A stretch of DNA of 64,000 nt, from NCBI GenBank assembly GCA_020438485.1, contig JAGQUM010000018.1:17460-81459 (forward strand), read 5' to 3'. The notes under the pieces were generated by a model. It was not told where the DNA came from. It did not search any database and was given only the letters and a program-made list of their open reading frames with translations. Positions 45,990-56,155 of the stretch are shown here, piece after piece. How positions within the stretch are numbered: position 1 is the stretch's first letter; the number at the start of each line of letters is the position of its first letter. The position numbers and the translations under genes were made by a program. Source of the DNA: Thermoleophilia bacterium (GTDB lineage Bacteria; Actinomycetota; Thermoleophilia; Miltoncostaeales; Miltoncostaeaceae).

Positions 45990-46696
45990 CTGGATGCCTC
46001 CGGATCGGGTCGGACGTTGCGGCGCATGCGCCGGATGGTGGTGCGGGGGTCGGCGTCGTCGGATTCGGCGCGGGCGGGCGCGGACGACGAGGACGCCGCG
46101 GTGGCCTCGGACGACGGCCGTCGCGACGAGCGCACGCCGGGCGTGGACGAGTCGATGGGGTTGGCGCCGCGACGCAGCCGGTACTCGAGCTCGGTGAGGC
46201 GGATCTCGAGGTCCTGGAGTTCCTCGCGGGTGGCGACGCCGGCGTCGCGCAGCGCGGCCTTCGTCGCGGCACCCGAGCCGGGCGTCTCGCGGCCAAGGAT
46301 GCGGCCGACGATCTCCTGCCCCTCGTGGTCGCCGATGTCGCCGAGGCGCCGTTCGAGCGCGATGAGCTCCAGCTCGCGCTCGCGGGCGTCCAGCAGGTAC
46401 TCGGGCGGGCGCACCACCAGGTAGATCAGCGTGCCGAGGAACGGCAGCAGCAGCGACAGTGCGGTGGCGAAGATCACGAAGCCGCCGTTGTCGGTGCGAC
46501 GGCGCGCGTCCTGGTACGTCCACCAGACCAGCGCGAGCCAGAAGATGACCAGGAACGCCTTCACCATGAACAGGATCAGGCTCCACGTGCCGGACTCGAA
46601 GAAGTTGGAGATCGACTCGAACGGGTCACCGCCGGAGTCGCCGCTCGCGGCCTGCAGAGCTATGTGGCTCAGGGGAGCCGCCGACATGAGGGCCAT
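45986..46696 (-). CDS. Conserved two-helix membrane protein with coiled-coil tail
   Basis: 236 residues. Membrane helices lie at about 38-60 (ending [11 protein letters not shown]) and 72-95, followed by a charged coiled coil ([15 protein letters not shown]), a second one ([15 protein letters not shown]) and a Ser/Arg-rich disordered end. Proteins with a WWTYxDARRR turn next to ndk or folC are seen in actinobacteria, but no function is known to me. The ATG at 46696 has GGAGAG upstream. It is coupled to ndk by TTGA. Confidence 0.78.
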   Translation of the reverse strand: MALMSAAPLSHIALQAASGDSGGDPFESISNFFESGTWSLILFMVKAFLVIFWLALVWWTYQDARRRTDNGGFVIFATALSLLLPFLGTLIYLVVRPPEYLLDARERELELIALERRLGDIGDHEGQEIVGRILGRETPGSGAATKAALRDAGVATREELQDLEIRLTELEYRLRRGANPIDSSTPGVRSSRRPSSEATAASSSSAPARAESDDADPRTTIRRMRRNVRPDPEASS

Positions 46697-46726
46697 GCAC
46701 TCTCCATCCGATTTCCCGGCGGGGCC

Positions 46727-46732
46727 AGCATA
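46727..46732 (-). promoter_or_regulatory. Candidate -10 box for the membrane protein-ndk-maf unit
   Basis: TATGCT on the minus strand, giving a leader of about 26 bases ending in GGAGAG. It lies in the 136-base gap after folC. Confidence 0.35.
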
Positions 46733-46832
46733 CCAAGGGCGCGATGCCGCCGACCCCGCGGGCGGTTTCGGCACTCTTGCCTCCAGATTCGGCCCCGCGG
46801 GTTCGGCTCCTGCAGGCCCCCTGGAGGGGTGG

Positions 46833-48125
46833 CTACAGCGTGCCGGCGACCAGGCCGTCGCGGACGTCGGCCAGCAGGTAGAGCGAACCGCACACGAGTA
46901 CGGTCCCCCCCTCCCCGGCCGCCGTGCGGGCCACGGCGATGGCCCGCCGAGGGTCGGGCTCGACGGCCGCCGGGGCCCCGTGCGCGCGGGCGGCTGCGGC
47001 CACGTCGTGGGCGTCCCGGGCCCGGGCGTGGCGCGAGCGCGTCGTGACGACGGCGTCCACCGCGGGGGCGAGCGCGGCCAGCATGGCCCCGGCGTCCTTG
47101 TCGTCAAGCAGCGAGACCACGGCCACGACGGGGGCCGTGGCGACGTCCGGCAGGGCCCGCACGAGGGCCTCCATGCCGGCCGGGTTGTGGGCGCCGTCCA
47201 GCACCGTGCGCGGGGCGCCGGGGATGACCTCCAGCCTGCCCGGCACGCGCACGGCGGCCGCCGCGTCGCGGACGGCGCCGGGGTCGAGCGGGGCATCCCG
47301 GAAGCGGCGGGCCGCCGCCACGGCCGTGGCGGCGTTGTCGCGCTGGAAGCCGCCGCGCACCGCCAGCCGCAGGCCGTCGATGCGCTCGCCGGGAAGGGTC
47401 ACGTCGAGCCCCGCGGGCCCCTCGCGCGCGTCGAAGTCGCGCCCCAGCCACCAGCCGGACAGGCCGCGCGCCGCCGCCACGCCCTCCACCGCGTCGCGGG
47501 CGGCGTCGTCCAGACGGCCCACCACCAGGCGGTGGGAGCCGTCCGGGGCCACGGCCAGCTTCTCGCCGGCGATTGCCGCGACGGTGTCGCCCAGCAGGTG
47601 GGTGTGCTCCACCGCGACGTTGGTCAGCACGGTCACGCGGCCGCCGTCGACGACGTTCGTGGCGTCCCAGCGGCCCCCTAGGCCCGCCTCGATGGCGGCG
47701 GCCGCGCATCCCTCCCGCGCGAACGCCAGGTACGCGGCGGCGGTCAGCACCTCGAACTGGGTGACGGCGTCGTCCGGGCCGCCGCCCAGCGTGGCGGCCG
47801 CGTCGCGCACGCTGAGCACCGCGTCGGCGAATCGCTCGGGGGCCAGCGCCGCGCCGTCCACCTCGATGCGCTCCCTCCAGTCCACGACGTGGGGCGACAG
47901 GTACGTGCCCGTGCGGTCCCCGTGGGCGGCGAGCACGGCCGCGCACATGCGTGCGGTGGACGTCTTGCCGTTCGTGCCCACCACCTGTACGCAGGGGTAG
48001 GCGCGGTGCGGGTCGCCCAGCGCGGCCAGTAGCCGACGCATGCGCTCCAGACCGAAGCGCATGCCCAGCAGGTCGAGGCCGAGGATGTACGCCAGGGCCT
48101 CCGGGTAGCGCCCCCGCCCGGTCAC
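46833..48125 (-). CDS. folC: Folylpolyglutamate synthase / dihydrofolate synthase
   Basis: 430 residues from a GTG start. The ATP loop is GTNGKTS (50-56); YLSPHVVDWRERI, EAGLGGRWDATNVV and DGAHNPAGM are Mur-ligase family signatures of FolC. It adds glutamate to folates. The start overlaps the valS stop (GTGA), the usual valS-folC pairing of Gram-positive bacteria. Confidence 0.95.
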   Translation of the reverse strand: MTGRGRYPEALAYILGLDLLGMRFGLERMRRLLAALGDPHRAYPCVQVVGTNGKTSTARMCAAVLAAHGDRTGTYLSPHVVDWRERIEVDGAALAPERFADAVLSVRDAAATLGGGPDDAVTQFEVLTAAAYLAFAREGCAAAAIEAGLGGRWDATNVVDGGRVTVLTNVAVEHTHLLGDTVAAIAGEKLAVAPDGSHRLVVGRLDDAARDAVEGVAAARGLSGWWLGRDFDAREGPAGLDVTLPGERIDGLRLAVRGGFQRDNAATAVAAARRFRDAPLDPGAVRDAAAAVRVPGRLEVIPGAPRTVLDGAHNPAGMEALVRALPDVATAPVVAVVSLLDDKDAGAMLAALAPAVDAVVTTRSRHARARDAHDVAAAARAHGAPAAVEPDPRRAIAVARTAAGEGGTVLVCGSLYLLADVRDGLVAGTL

Positions 48126-50662
48126 CCGAGGCGGCCCAGCCGCTCCTCGAGGTCGGCGATGGTGGCCGCGAAGCCGTCGACCTTGGCCCGTTCCGCCTCC
48201 ACCAGGTGCGCCGGCGCCCGCTCGACGAACTTGGGGTTCTCCAGCATCTTCTGGGCGCGGGCCAGCTCGGTGCGGGCCGCGGCGAGGTCAGCGTCCAGGC
48301 GGCCACGCTCGGCGGCGGGATCCACGGAGTCGGCGCCGCGGACCACCTCGATGGACCCGCCGCGCAGGCCCAGGACCTGGCCGCCTTCCACCGGCCGGTC
48401 CTCGAGCGCGACGCGGCCGATGGCCTCCAGCGGGCCGCGCACCGGGTCGAGCGCGGGGGCGTCGGTGACGTGGGCGCGCAGCACCTCGCGGGGCGGGATG
48501 CCCGTCTGGTTGCGGAGCGCCCGGACGGCGGTGACGGCCTCGCGCAGCGCGGCGACGGCCCCGTCGGCCTCCGCGTCCGGCGTCCCGGCCGCGGGCGGCG
48601 CGTGAACGGCCATGAGGCCCCGGGCGCCGGGCATCTCGCGCCAGCACGCCTCGGTCACGAACGGCATCATCGGGTGGACGAGGGCCAGGATCTGCTCCAG
48701 CGCCCATCCGGCGACGGCCGGCGTGGCGGCCTCTGCCTTCAGCAGCTCCAGGTACCAGTCGCAGTAGTCGTCGAACACCAGGTGGTAGACGTCGTCGGCG
48801 TAGCGGCTGAAGTCGTAGCCGGCGAGGGCCCTGTCGGCGTCGTCAACGGCCGCGGCCAGGGCCGACAGGATCCAGCGGTCGCCGACGGTCCGCGGCTCGG
48901 GGACACCGGCCCCGGCTGCGCCACCGCGCGACGTCACCAGGCGCGTGGCGTTCCACAGCTTCGTCACGAGCTGGCGGCCCTGGCGGATCTTCTCCTCGCT
49001 GAAGCGCACGTCCTGCTGACTGGACATCAGCAGCAGGCCGAAGCGCAGGGCGTCGGCGCCGTGCTGCTCGATGAGCTCCAACGGGTCGATGCCGGTGCCG
49101 AGGCTCTTGCTCATGCGGCGCCCGTCGGGGGCCTGGATGACCGAGTGGATGTAGACGTCCGAGAACGGGATCTCGCCCCGGAACTCCAGGCCCATCATGA
49201 TCATGCGGGCGACCCACAGGAAGATGATGTCCCGCGCGGTCGACAGGACGTTCGTGGGGTAGAACGCGGCCAGCTCGGGCGTCTCCTGCGGCCAGCCGAG
49301 GGTGGCGAACGGCCACAGCGCCGAGCTGAACCACGTGTCGAGCACGTCGGGGTCCTGCACCCACCCGTCGCCCTCGGGCCCGACCTCGCCGACGTAGACC
49401 TCGTCGCCGCGGTACCAGACGGGGATCTGGTGCCCCCACCACAGCTGGCGCGAGATGCACCAGGGGCGGATCTCCTCCATCCACCGCAGATAGACGTCGC
49501 CCCAGTGCGCGGGCGTGAACGTGACGGACCCGTCGCGCACGACCTCCATGGCGGGCGGTGCCAGCTTGGCCATGTCGCAGAACCACTGCAACGAGATCAG
49601 CGGCTCCACGCGCGCGCCCGAGCGGTGCGAGAACGGCACGGTGTGCGTGTACGGCTCCTCGCCGCGCAGGAGGCCCTGGGCCCGCAGCGCGTCCTTGACC
49701 TTCTCCTGGGCCGCGAGGGGCTCCATGCCGGCGTAGGCGGGGCCCGCCTCGACCGTCATCAGACCGTCCTCACCGATCACCGAGATCGCGGGTAGGTCGT
49801 GGCGCCGGGCCACCTCGAAGTCATTCTGGTCGTGCGCCGGCGTGATCTTCAGCGCCCCGGTGCCGAAGTCCACGGCCACGTAGTCATCGGCGATGACGGG
49901 GATTTCGCGGTCGGTCAGCGGCAGGCGGACGGTCTTGCCGACCATCCCGGCGTACCGCGGGTCACCCGGGTTCACGGCCACTGCCGTATCGCCCAGCATG
50001 GTCTCGGGGCGCACGGTGGCCACGACGATCTCGCCCGAGCCGTCGGTGAGCGGGTACGCGATCTCCACCAGGCTGTCGGTGACCTCCCGGTTCTCGACCT
50101 CCAGGTCGCTGATGGCCGAGCCGAGGCCCGGATCCCAGTTGACCATGTAGTGGTCGCGGTAGATGAGGCCCTTCTCGTGCAGGGCGACGAACACCTTCAC
50201 CACGGCGTCGTGGTAACCGTCGTCCATGGTGAACCGCTCACGCGTGTAGTCCATGGTGCAGCCCAGGCGCTTGAGCTGGCCGATGATGGTGCCGCCGTAC
50301 TCGGCACGCCACTGCCACACGCGCTCCAGGAACGCGTCGCGGCCCAGCTCCTGGCGACCGGTGCCCTCGCGTGCCAGGGCCTTCTCGACCTGGGCCTGCG
50401 TGGCGATGCCGGCGTGGTCGGTGCCGCAGATCCACATGGTTTCGTCGCCGGCCATGCGGTGGCGACGGATGAGGGTGTCCTGGATGGTGTTGTTGAGCGC
50501 ATGCCCCATGTGCAGCGCTCCCGTGACGTTGGGCGGCGGGATCGCGATCGAGTAGGGGGTCTTGCCGGACGCCGGGTCGGCGCGCACGAGACCGTCCCAC
50601 GCACCCAGGAACCCGCGCTCGTCGGTCGTGGGGTCGTACCGGCCGCCGCTCTCGGTGCTCAT
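48122..50662 (-). CDS. valS: Valyl-tRNA synthetase
   Basis: 846 residues. HMGH lies at 51-54 (PPPNVTGALHMGHALNN), and the KMSKS-type motif begins at 516 and reads RMSKS. The editing domain and the C-terminal coiled-coil tRNA-binding arm (about 785-846) are present. It charges tRNA-Val and edits threonine. The ATG at 50662 precedes the conserved N-terminus; no longer start is supported. It heads the valS-folC unit. Confidence 0.97.
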   Translation of the reverse strand: MSTESGGRYDPTTDERGFLGAWDGLVRADPASGKTPYSIAIPPPNVTGALHMGHALNNTIQDTLIRRHRMAGDETMWICGTDHAGIATQAQVEKALAREGTGRQELGRDAFLERVWQWRAEYGGTIIGQLKRLGCTMDYTRERFTMDDGYHDAVVKVFVALHEKGLIYRDHYMVNWDPGLGSAISDLEVENREVTDSLVEIAYPLTDGSGEIVVATVRPETMLGDTAVAVNPGDPRYAGMVGKTVRLPLTDREIPVIADDYVAVDFGTGALKITPAHDQNDFEVARRHDLPAISVIGEDGLMTVEAGPAYAGMEPLAAQEKVKDALRAQGLLRGEEPYTHTVPFSHRSGARVEPLISLQWFCDMAKLAPPAMEVVRDGSVTFTPAHWGDVYLRWMEEIRPWCISRQLWWGHQIPVWYRGDEVYVGEVGPEGDGWVQDPDVLDTWFSSALWPFATLGWPQETPELAAFYPTNVLSTARDIIFLWVARMIMMGLEFRGEIPFSDVYIHSVIQAPDGRRMSKSLGTGIDPLELIEQHGADALRFGLLLMSSQQDVRFSEEKIRQGRQLVTKLWNATRLVTSRGGAAGAGVPEPRTVGDRWILSALAAAVDDADRALAGYDFSRYADDVYHLVFDDYCDWYLELLKAEAATPAVAGWALEQILALVHPMMPFVTEACWREMPGARGLMAVHAPPAAGTPDAEADGAVAALREAVTAVRALRNQTGIPPREVLRAHVTDAPALDPVRGPLEAIGRVALEDRPVEGGQVLGLRGGSIEVVRGADSVDPAAERGRLDADLAAARTELARAQKMLENPKFVERAPAHLVEAERAKVDGFAATIADLEERLGRLG

Positions 50663-51211
50663 CGAGCCACCCCGTTCGCGGAGACGTCGACGGGCGGCGC
50701 GGATGGGCGGACACGGACCATGTGCAGGCACTTTCGGCGGGTGAACGAGCGAGGCAGGATAGCGCGCCGCGCCACCCGCGCGTCGCCGCCGAGCGGGAGA
50801 AACGCGCGGCACCGGTCGACGCGCGATCGGGTGACGGGGCGGGACGGGCGCGCCCTCGTCTTCCGGAACACACCACACGGTTCGATCGACGACGGCCGGG
50901 GTGCCGGGTGCACCACCGGAAGACGCTGGGCGTGGCGGGGCCCGGCGGTCCCACTCCCCGCGTGGTGATGATGGGGCCGGCGCGGCCGCCCGCGGGCACC
51001 ACCCCCATCGTCACCGAGGCGGCGGCCATGACCGCGTGGCCAGCGGGAGCGCGGGCGGTTCAGGAGCCACACGTGGACCCCGTCGGGACGCCGCCCTGCC
51101 GGCCCACCTGCGGGTCACGCACCGCACGGGGCACGGGAGGGGGTCGTCCCCTGGCGACGTGTCCGGTCGTGCCGTCCTCCCCCGCGATGACCGGGGCCCC
51201 GGCCCCGAGGG
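50663..51211. other. Gene-free stretch between clpX and valS
   Basis: 549 bases without a recognisable gene on either strand. It holds a possible valS -10 box and, near the clpX stop, a small hairpin AGGGG/CCCCT (51138-51152). The open frames here have low-complexity Arg/Pro/Gly products and no family resemblance. The stretch is long for such a compact genome. Confidence 0.6.
50756..50761 (-). promoter_or_regulatory. Candidate -10 box of valS
   Basis: GCGCTATCCT on the minus strand, identical over ten bases to the sequence ahead of tRNA-His. It would give a leader of roughly 85-90 bases. No -35 box is clear. Confidence 0.38.
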
Positions 51212-52483
51212 TCAGCCGCCGGCTTCCGCCGCCCTCTTGATCTCCGGCGCGGCCGTCACCAGGGTCGGGGGCAGGCCCCGCTCGATGGTGTCCTTCGTGA
51301 CGGCGCACTTCACGACGTCGTCGCGGGACGGGATCTCGAACATCACGTCCATGAGCGCACCCTCGACGATGCTGCGCAGGCCGCGGGCGCCCGTCTCGCG
51401 CTCCAGGGCCTTGTCGGCGATGGCGGTCAGCGCGTCGTCCGAGAACGTCAGGTCCACGCGGTCGAAGCTGAAGAATCGCTTGAACTGCTTGACCAGCGCG
51501 TTGCGCGGCTCGGACAGGATGGTCACCAAGTCGTCGCGCGTGAGTTGGTGCACGGCGGAGATCACCGGCAGACGGCCGATGAACTCGGGAATGAGACCGA
51601 AGTTCACGAGATCCTCGGGTAGCACCTGCGACAGCAGCTCGTGCGGGTCGTGCTCGGCCATGGACTTCTTCTGCTCGGCCCCGAAGCCCACCCCGCGGCG
51701 GCCCACGCGCCGGCCGATGACCTGCTCCAGCCCCGCGAACGCGCCGCCGCAGATGAACAGCACGTTCGTGGTGTCGATGGTGAGGAACTCCTGGTGGGGG
51801 TGCTTGCGCCCCCCCTGCGGTGGCACCGACGCCACCGTGCCCTCGAGGATCTTCAGCAGGGCCTGCTGGACACCCTCGCCCGACACGTCGCGCGTGATCG
51901 AGGGGTTGTCGGCCTTGCGGGCGATCTTGTCGACCTCGTCGATGTAGATGATGCCGGTCTCGGCCTTCTTCACGTCGAAGTCGGCGGCCTGGATCAGCTT
52001 CAGGAGGATGTTCTCGACGTCCTCGCCCACGTAGCCGGCCTCGGTGAGGGCGGTGGCGTCGGCGATGGCGAACGGCACGTTGAGGATGCGCGCGAGCGTC
52101 TGGGCCAGCAGTGTCTTGCCGCAGCCCGTGGGGCCCAGCAGCAGGATGTTGGACTTCTGCAGCTCGATGTCGGACTCGCCCGCCGACATCATCTGGACGC
52201 GCTTGTAGTGGTTGTAGACCGCGACCGCGAGAGCCCGCTTGGTCTCCTCCTGCCCCACCACGTAGTCGTTCAGGACCCCGTAGATCTCCTGGGGTCGCGG
52301 CAGCGCGTCGGGGTCGAACCCGACGGGCGACGTGAGCTCCTCGTCGATGATCTCGTTGCAGAGATCGATGCACTCGTCGCAGATGTACACGCCGGGTCCG
52401 GCGATGAGCTTCTTGACCTGCCGCTGCGACTTACCGCAGAAGCTGCACAGCAGTTGCTCGTTGGCGTCCGTGGGCTTCGCCAT
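51212..52483 (-). CDS. clpX: ATP-dependent Clp protease ATP-binding subunit ClpX
   Basis: 423 residues. Zinc-binding cysteines are Cys13, Cys16, Cys35 and Cys38. Walker A is GPTGCGKT (117-124), Walker B is [10 protein letters not shown], and the pore loop lies in the GYVGEDVE region. It unfolds tagged substrates and feeds them to ClpP, whose gene ends 12 bases upstream. Confidence 0.98.
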   Translation of the reverse strand: MAKPTDANEQLLCSFCGKSQRQVKKLIAGPGVYICDECIDLCNEIIDEELTSPVGFDPDALPRPQEIYGVLNDYVVGQEETKRALAVAVYNHYKRVQMMSAGESDIELQKSNILLLGPTGCGKTLLAQTLARILNVPFAIADATALTEAGYVGEDVENILLKLIQAADFDVKKAETGIIYIDEVDKIARKADNPSITRDVSGEGVQQALLKILEGTVASVPPQGGRKHPHQEFLTIDTTNVLFICGGAFAGLEQVIGRRVGRRGVGFGAEQKKSMAEHDPHELLSQVLPEDLVNFGLIPEFIGRLPVISAVHQLTRDDLVTILSEPRNALVKQFKRFFSFDRVDLTFSDDALTAIADKALERETGARGLRSIVEGALMDVMFEIPSRDDVVKCAVTKDTIERGLPPTLVTAAPEIKRAAEAGG

Positions 52484-52495
52484 GAGGGCAGGCCC

Positions 52496-53080
52496 CTAGT
52501 GCGACGTGATGACGCGGTCGACGAGGCCGTACTCCTTGGCCTCCTCGGACGACATGAAGTAGTCGCGCTCGGTGTCCTGCTTGACCTTGTCCAGCGGCTG
52601 GCCGGTGTGCTTGGCGATGATCTCGTCGAGCCGGTGCCGCAGGCTGATGACCTCGCGGGCGTGGATCTCGATGTCGGTGGCCTGGCCCTGGAAGCCCGAG
52701 GACACCTGGTGGATCATGACCTTCGCGTTAGGCAGCGCCATGCGCTTGCCCTCTGCGCCGCCGCACAGCAGCAGCGCCCCCATGCTCATCGCGATGCCGA
52801 CGCAGATGGTCTGCACGTCGGCCTTGATGAAGTTCATGGTGTCGTAGATCGCCAGGCCCGCGTACACCGACCCGCCGGGCGAGTTGATGTACAGCGAGAT
52901 GTCCTTGTCGCTGTCCTCGCCGTCGAGGTGCAGCAGCTGCGCCACGATCAGGTTGGCCACCTGGTCGTCGATGGGCGTGCCCAGGAAGATGATCCGCTCG
53001 TTGAGCAGGCGGGAGTAGATGTCGAAGGAGCGCTCGCCGCGCGAGGTCTGCTCCACCACCATGGGAATCAGCGGGCTCAT
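52496..53080 (-). CDS. clpP: ATP-dependent Clp protease proteolytic subunit ClpP
   Basis: 194 residues. The catalytic triad is Ser99 (GIAMSMGA), His124 (MIHQVSSG) and Asp173 (DTERDYFMS). The N-terminus is short, with little or no propeptide. The start overlaps the tig stop (ATGA). The tig-clpP-clpX order is widely conserved. Only one clpP is in the window, whereas many actinobacteria have two. Confidence 0.98.
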   Translation of the reverse strand: MSPLIPMVVEQTSRGERSFDIYSRLLNERIIFLGTPIDDQVANLIVAQLLHLDGEDSDKDISLYINSPGGSVYAGLAIYDTMNFIKADVQTICVGIAMSMGALLLCGGAEGKRMALPNAKVMIHQVSSGFQGQATDIEIHAREVISLRHRLDEIIAKHTGQPLDKVKQDTERDYFMSSEEAKEYGLVDRVITSH

Positions 53081-54486
53081 TCGGCGCTCTGCTCCTTGCT
53101 CTCCGTGGACTCGCCGGACGACTCATTCGACTCGTCGGCGGTGTTCTCCTGGCTCTCGTCGGAGATCTTGGCCTCATCCGAGGCGTCCGTCACGGCAACC
53201 GGGTTCGCGGACGACACCAGCACGTCGACGGCACGGCGCATGCGCAGGTCCTCGCGCAGGCCGTCGAACGCGTTGTTGTCGCGCACTTCCTTGATGAGCT
53301 CGTCCGCGTCGCGCCCCATCTGCTGGGCGTCGTCGCGGATCTGCCCCTCCACGTCCTCGTCCGTGACCTCGATGCCCTCGGCCGCGGCGATGGCCTCGAC
53401 CACCAGCTCGCGCCTGAGCGCCATCTCGGCGTCGGGGCGCAGCGCCTCGACGGTCTCGTCCAGCGTGCGGCCCGTGGCCTGCAGGTACTGCTCGAAGCTG
53501 ACGCCCCGGGGCAGCTGGCTCGCCGTCTGGTTGAGGATCGTGCCGATGCGCCGGTTGGTCATCACCTCGGGCACATCGACGGTCGCCTCGGCGACGGCGG
53601 CGTCGATGGCCCGGCGGCGATACGACTCGTCCACCACGGCCTCGGCGCGCTCGGTGAGCTTGCCCTCGATGTCGGCTCGCAGCTCGGCGATGGTGTCGAA
53701 CTCGCTGATCTCGGACGCGAACGCGTCGTCGGGCTCGGGCAGGGTCTTCTCCTGCACCTGGCCCAGGGTGAGCGTGTAGTCGACGGTGGCGCCGGCCAGC
53801 TCGGGCCGGTTGTCGTCGTCGTCGTACGCCACCGAGAGCTTCGTCGTGTCGCCCGCCGACATGCCCACGAGGGCCGTGTCGAAGTCGGGCATCAGGCGGC
53901 CCGCACCCAGCTCGACCATGTAGTCGCGGGCGCTGGCCGCGGCCACCTGGTTCGACCCGATGTGGCCGTCGAAGCTGATGACGACGAAGTCGCCCTCCTT
54001 CGCGGCGCGCTCCACCGGCGCCAGCGTGGCGGCCCGCTCGCGCAGGCGCTCGAGCTCGGCATCGGCCTGCCCCTCGGGCACCTCGACCTCGTCGCGGCCG
54101 ACGTCGAGGCCCTTGTACGTGCCCAGCGTCGCCGTGGGCCGCGTCTGCACGGTGGCGCGGAACTTCAGGTCCGCGTCATCCTCGATGGGCCCGTCCATGT
54201 CGAGCTCGGGGTCGTCGATGGGACGCACGCCCGACTCCTGCACGGCCGTCTGGTACCAGCCGTCCATGGAGTTGCGCAGCATCTCCTGCACGACGGTGTC
54301 GCGCCCGAGGCGCTGCATCACCACCGCGGGAGGCACCTTGCCGGGCCGGAACCCGGGGATGCGCACGTTCTGGCCGAGTTGCTTGAGGGTGCGGTCGACG
54401 GCCTTGGCGACCTCATCCTTGGAGACCGAGACGTCCATCTGGACGCGGTCCTCCGGAAGCGTTGTGAGTTCAGTGTCTATAGCCAT
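53077..54486 (-). CDS. tig: Trigger factor chaperone
   Basis: 469 residues. The ribosome-binding domain has the signature [17 protein letters not shown]; a PPIase domain (about 155-240) and the helical C-terminal domain follow, ending in a long acidic Ser/Glu-rich tail. It shelters nascent chains at the exit tunnel. The conserved start is the ATG at 54486, whose A is also the discriminator base of tRNA-Leu, leaving no room for a ribosome binding site. An in-frame ATG at 54438 has GGAGG 11 bases upstream but would remove the first strand. Confidence 0.93.
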   Translation of the reverse strand: MAIDTELTTLPEDRVQMDVSVSKDEVAKAVDRTLKQLGQNVRIPGFRPGKVPPAVVMQRLGRDTVVQEMLRNSMDGWYQTAVQESGVRPIDDPELDMDGPIEDDADLKFRATVQTRPTATLGTYKGLDVGRDEVEVPEGQADAELERLRERAATLAPVERAAKEGDFVVISFDGHIGSNQVAAASARDYMVELGAGRLMPDFDTALVGMSAGDTTKLSVAYDDDDNRPELAGATVDYTLTLGQVQEKTLPEPDDAFASEISEFDTIAELRADIEGKLTERAEAVVDESYRRRAIDAAVAEATVDVPEVMTNRRIGTILNQTASQLPRGVSFEQYLQATGRTLDETVEALRPDAEMALRRELVVEAIAAAEGIEVTDEDVEGQIRDDAQQMGRDADELIKEVRDNNAFDGLREDLRMRRAVDVLVSSANPVAVTDASDEAKISDESQENTADESNESSGESTESKEQSAE

Positions 54487-54567
54487 GCGGGTGAGAGGAC
54501 TCGAACCTCCACGGGTTGCCCCACTAGGACCTAAACCTAGCGCGTCTACCGGTTCCGCCACACCCGC
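54486..54567 (-). tRNA. tRNA-Leu (anticodon TAG)
   Basis: An 82-base class II tRNA: acceptor GCGGGTG/CACCCGC with discriminator A, anticodon stem CTAGG/CCTAG with loop TTTAGGT (anticodon TAG), a variable arm (TGGGGCAACCCGT) and T-loop TTCGAGT. CCA is not encoded. The discriminator A is the first base of the tig start codon. It follows tRNA-His by 31 bases and is probably co-transcribed with it and with tig-clpP-clpX. Confidence 0.96.
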
Positions 54568-54598
54568 GGGGACCCGGCCCCCGCGTGGACGCGGGGAG

Positions 54599-54672
54599 GG
54601 TGAACGATGGGACTCGAACCCACGACCGCCTGGACCACAACCAGGAGCTCTACCGACTGAGCTACGTTCACC
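54599..54672 (-). tRNA. tRNA-His (anticodon GTG)
   Basis: A 74-base tRNA including the encoded extra G at position -1 opposite discriminator C73, the hallmark of tRNA-His. The anticodon stem CCTGG/CCAGG has loop TTGTGGT (anticodon GTG), the T-loop is TTCGAGT and the D-arm GCTC/GAGC. CCA is not encoded. Confidence 0.96.
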
Positions 54673-54701
54673 ATGCGCCCGCCCGAACGGCAAGCCGGAG
54701 A

Positions 54702-54707
54702 AGGATA
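54702..54707 (-). promoter_or_regulatory. Candidate -10 box of the tRNA-His/tRNA-Leu/tig unit
   Basis: TATCCT on the minus strand, within GCGCTATCCT, 29 bases before the tRNA-His 5' end. The -35 region is a run of G and C with no clear match. Confidence 0.42.
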
Positions 54708-54762
54708 GCGCACCCCCCCGCCCCCCGCGCCCCGGCGGCGCGGCGACCCCGCCCCCGGCCGT

Positions 54763-56106
54763 TCACGATCCGTCCGCGGCGCCCCGCCGGTCCCTCGCCA
54801 GCCACAGCAGGCCCGCGCCCAGGGCACCCGCCAGGACGGACGCGCCGATCACCGCGATCCGCGCGCGGTCGATGAGGTCGGCCGAGCCCGCGAACGCCAG
54901 GCTGGCGACGAACACCGACACCGTGAACCCGATGCCCGCGAGCACCGACACGCCCGCCACGTGGACCCACCCCACCCCTCGAGGCAATGCCCCCCAGCCG
55001 GCCTTGACGGGGACGAGCGTGCCGAGGAACACGCCCACCAGCTTGCCCACCACGAGCCCCAGCACGATGCCCCACGCGACGGGGCTGCCGGCGGCGTCGC
55101 GCAGCGAGTCGCCGGTGATGGGGACGCCCGCGAACGCGACCGCGAACAGCGGCAGCACGACGAACGCCGACCACGGGTGCAGCACGGTCTCGATGCGCTC
55201 GGCCAGGGGCACGGCCTGCCGCCCGAGGTCGTCGACGCGCCGCCACGTCGCGAGCGAATCCGGCGCGTGGTCGTTGCGCTCGGCCATCTCGGCGGTGACG
55301 CGGGCGGCGTCGCCCGCGGCGTCATACGGCTCGGCCCAGGCCCGCGAGGGAGCGAGCAGCCCCAGCAGCACCCCCGCGAGCGTCGGGCTGACACCCGAGT
55401 TGGCCATCGCCGCCCACACCGCGATGCCGACCACCACGTACGGCACCACTAGGCGCACCCGCCAGTGGAACAGCAGCCACACCACCACGAGCGCCGCGAA
55501 CGCGAGCGCCAGCCACGACGCGGACACGCCGGACGAGTAGAACGCGGCGATCACGAGGATCGCCCCGATGTCGTCGATGACCGCGACGCCCAGCAGGAAC
55601 GCCGGCAGGGCCCCCGGGACGGCCCGCCGCAACAGCGCCAGCACGCCCAGCGCGAATGCGATGTCGGTGGCCATCGGGATGCCCCATCCGCCCGAGCCGG
55701 CGCCGCCCGCGTTGAACGCCGCGTAGATGCCGGCCGGGACAAGCATCCCGCCGAGGGCCGCACAGGCGGGCACGACGGCCAGCCGGCGGTCGGCCAGCTC
55801 CCCCACCGTCACCTCGCGCTTGATCTCCAGCCCCACGACGAGGAAGAACAGCGTCATCAGGCCGTCCTTCACGAACTTCTGCAGGTACGTCGAGGCCGAC
55901 CAGTCCCCCACGCTGATCGACAGCTCGGTGTGCCAGAAGCCGTCGTAGTTCGCCGGCCACGCGTTGGCCCACACCAGCGCGGCGACGGCGGCGAGCCCCA
56001 GCACGATGCCGCTGGAGGTCTCGGTATGCATGAACGTCTGGATCGGGCCCAGCACGCGGCGGGCGCGGGGCGAGACGTCGGATGCCGGTGGGAGCCGCTG
56101 CGCCAT
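54763..56106 (-). CDS. nhaA: Na+/H+ antiporter NhaA
   Basis: 447 residues with about twelve membrane helices. The paired aspartates of the ion site are in GVAVIDDIGAILVIAAFY; FFLVVGLEIKRE and PMATDIAFALGVLALL are further NhaA signatures. It expels sodium in exchange for protons. A hydrophilic insertion of about 60 residues (near 285-345, AEPYDAAGDAARVTAEMAER) separates the two halves. The ATG at 56106 is chosen as the first codon with a family-like N-terminus. Confidence 0.95.
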   Translation of the reverse strand: MAQRLPPASDVSPRARRVLGPIQTFMHTETSSGIVLGLAAVAALVWANAWPANYDGFWHTELSISVGDWSASTYLQKFVKDGLMTLFFLVVGLEIKREVTVGELADRRLAVVPACAALGGMLVPAGIYAAFNAGGAGSGGWGIPMATDIAFALGVLALLRRAVPGALPAFLLGVAVIDDIGAILVIAAFYSSGVSASWLALAFAALVVVWLLFHWRVRLVVPYVVVGIAVWAAMANSGVSPTLAGVLLGLLAPSRAWAEPYDAAGDAARVTAEMAERNDHAPDSLATWRRVDDLGRQAVPLAERIETVLHPWSAFVVLPLFAVAFAGVPITGDSLRDAAGSPVAWGIVLGLVVGKLVGVFLGTLVPVKAGWGALPRGVGWVHVAGVSVLAGIGFTVSVFVASLAFAGSADLIDRARIAVIGASVLAGALGAGLLWLARDRRGAADGS

Positions 56107-56155
56107 GTCGCCGAACGCTACCGTCCGCCACCGGCGGTGCCGATACCGACGGGTG

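Noticed and set aside
50940..50960. T-box-like string (minus strand GTGGGACCGC) upstream of valS
   Set aside because: It matches part of the T-box consensus, but it lies about 290 bases from the start codon, no specifier stem or terminator/antiterminator pair could be drawn, and such strings are expected by chance at this GC content.
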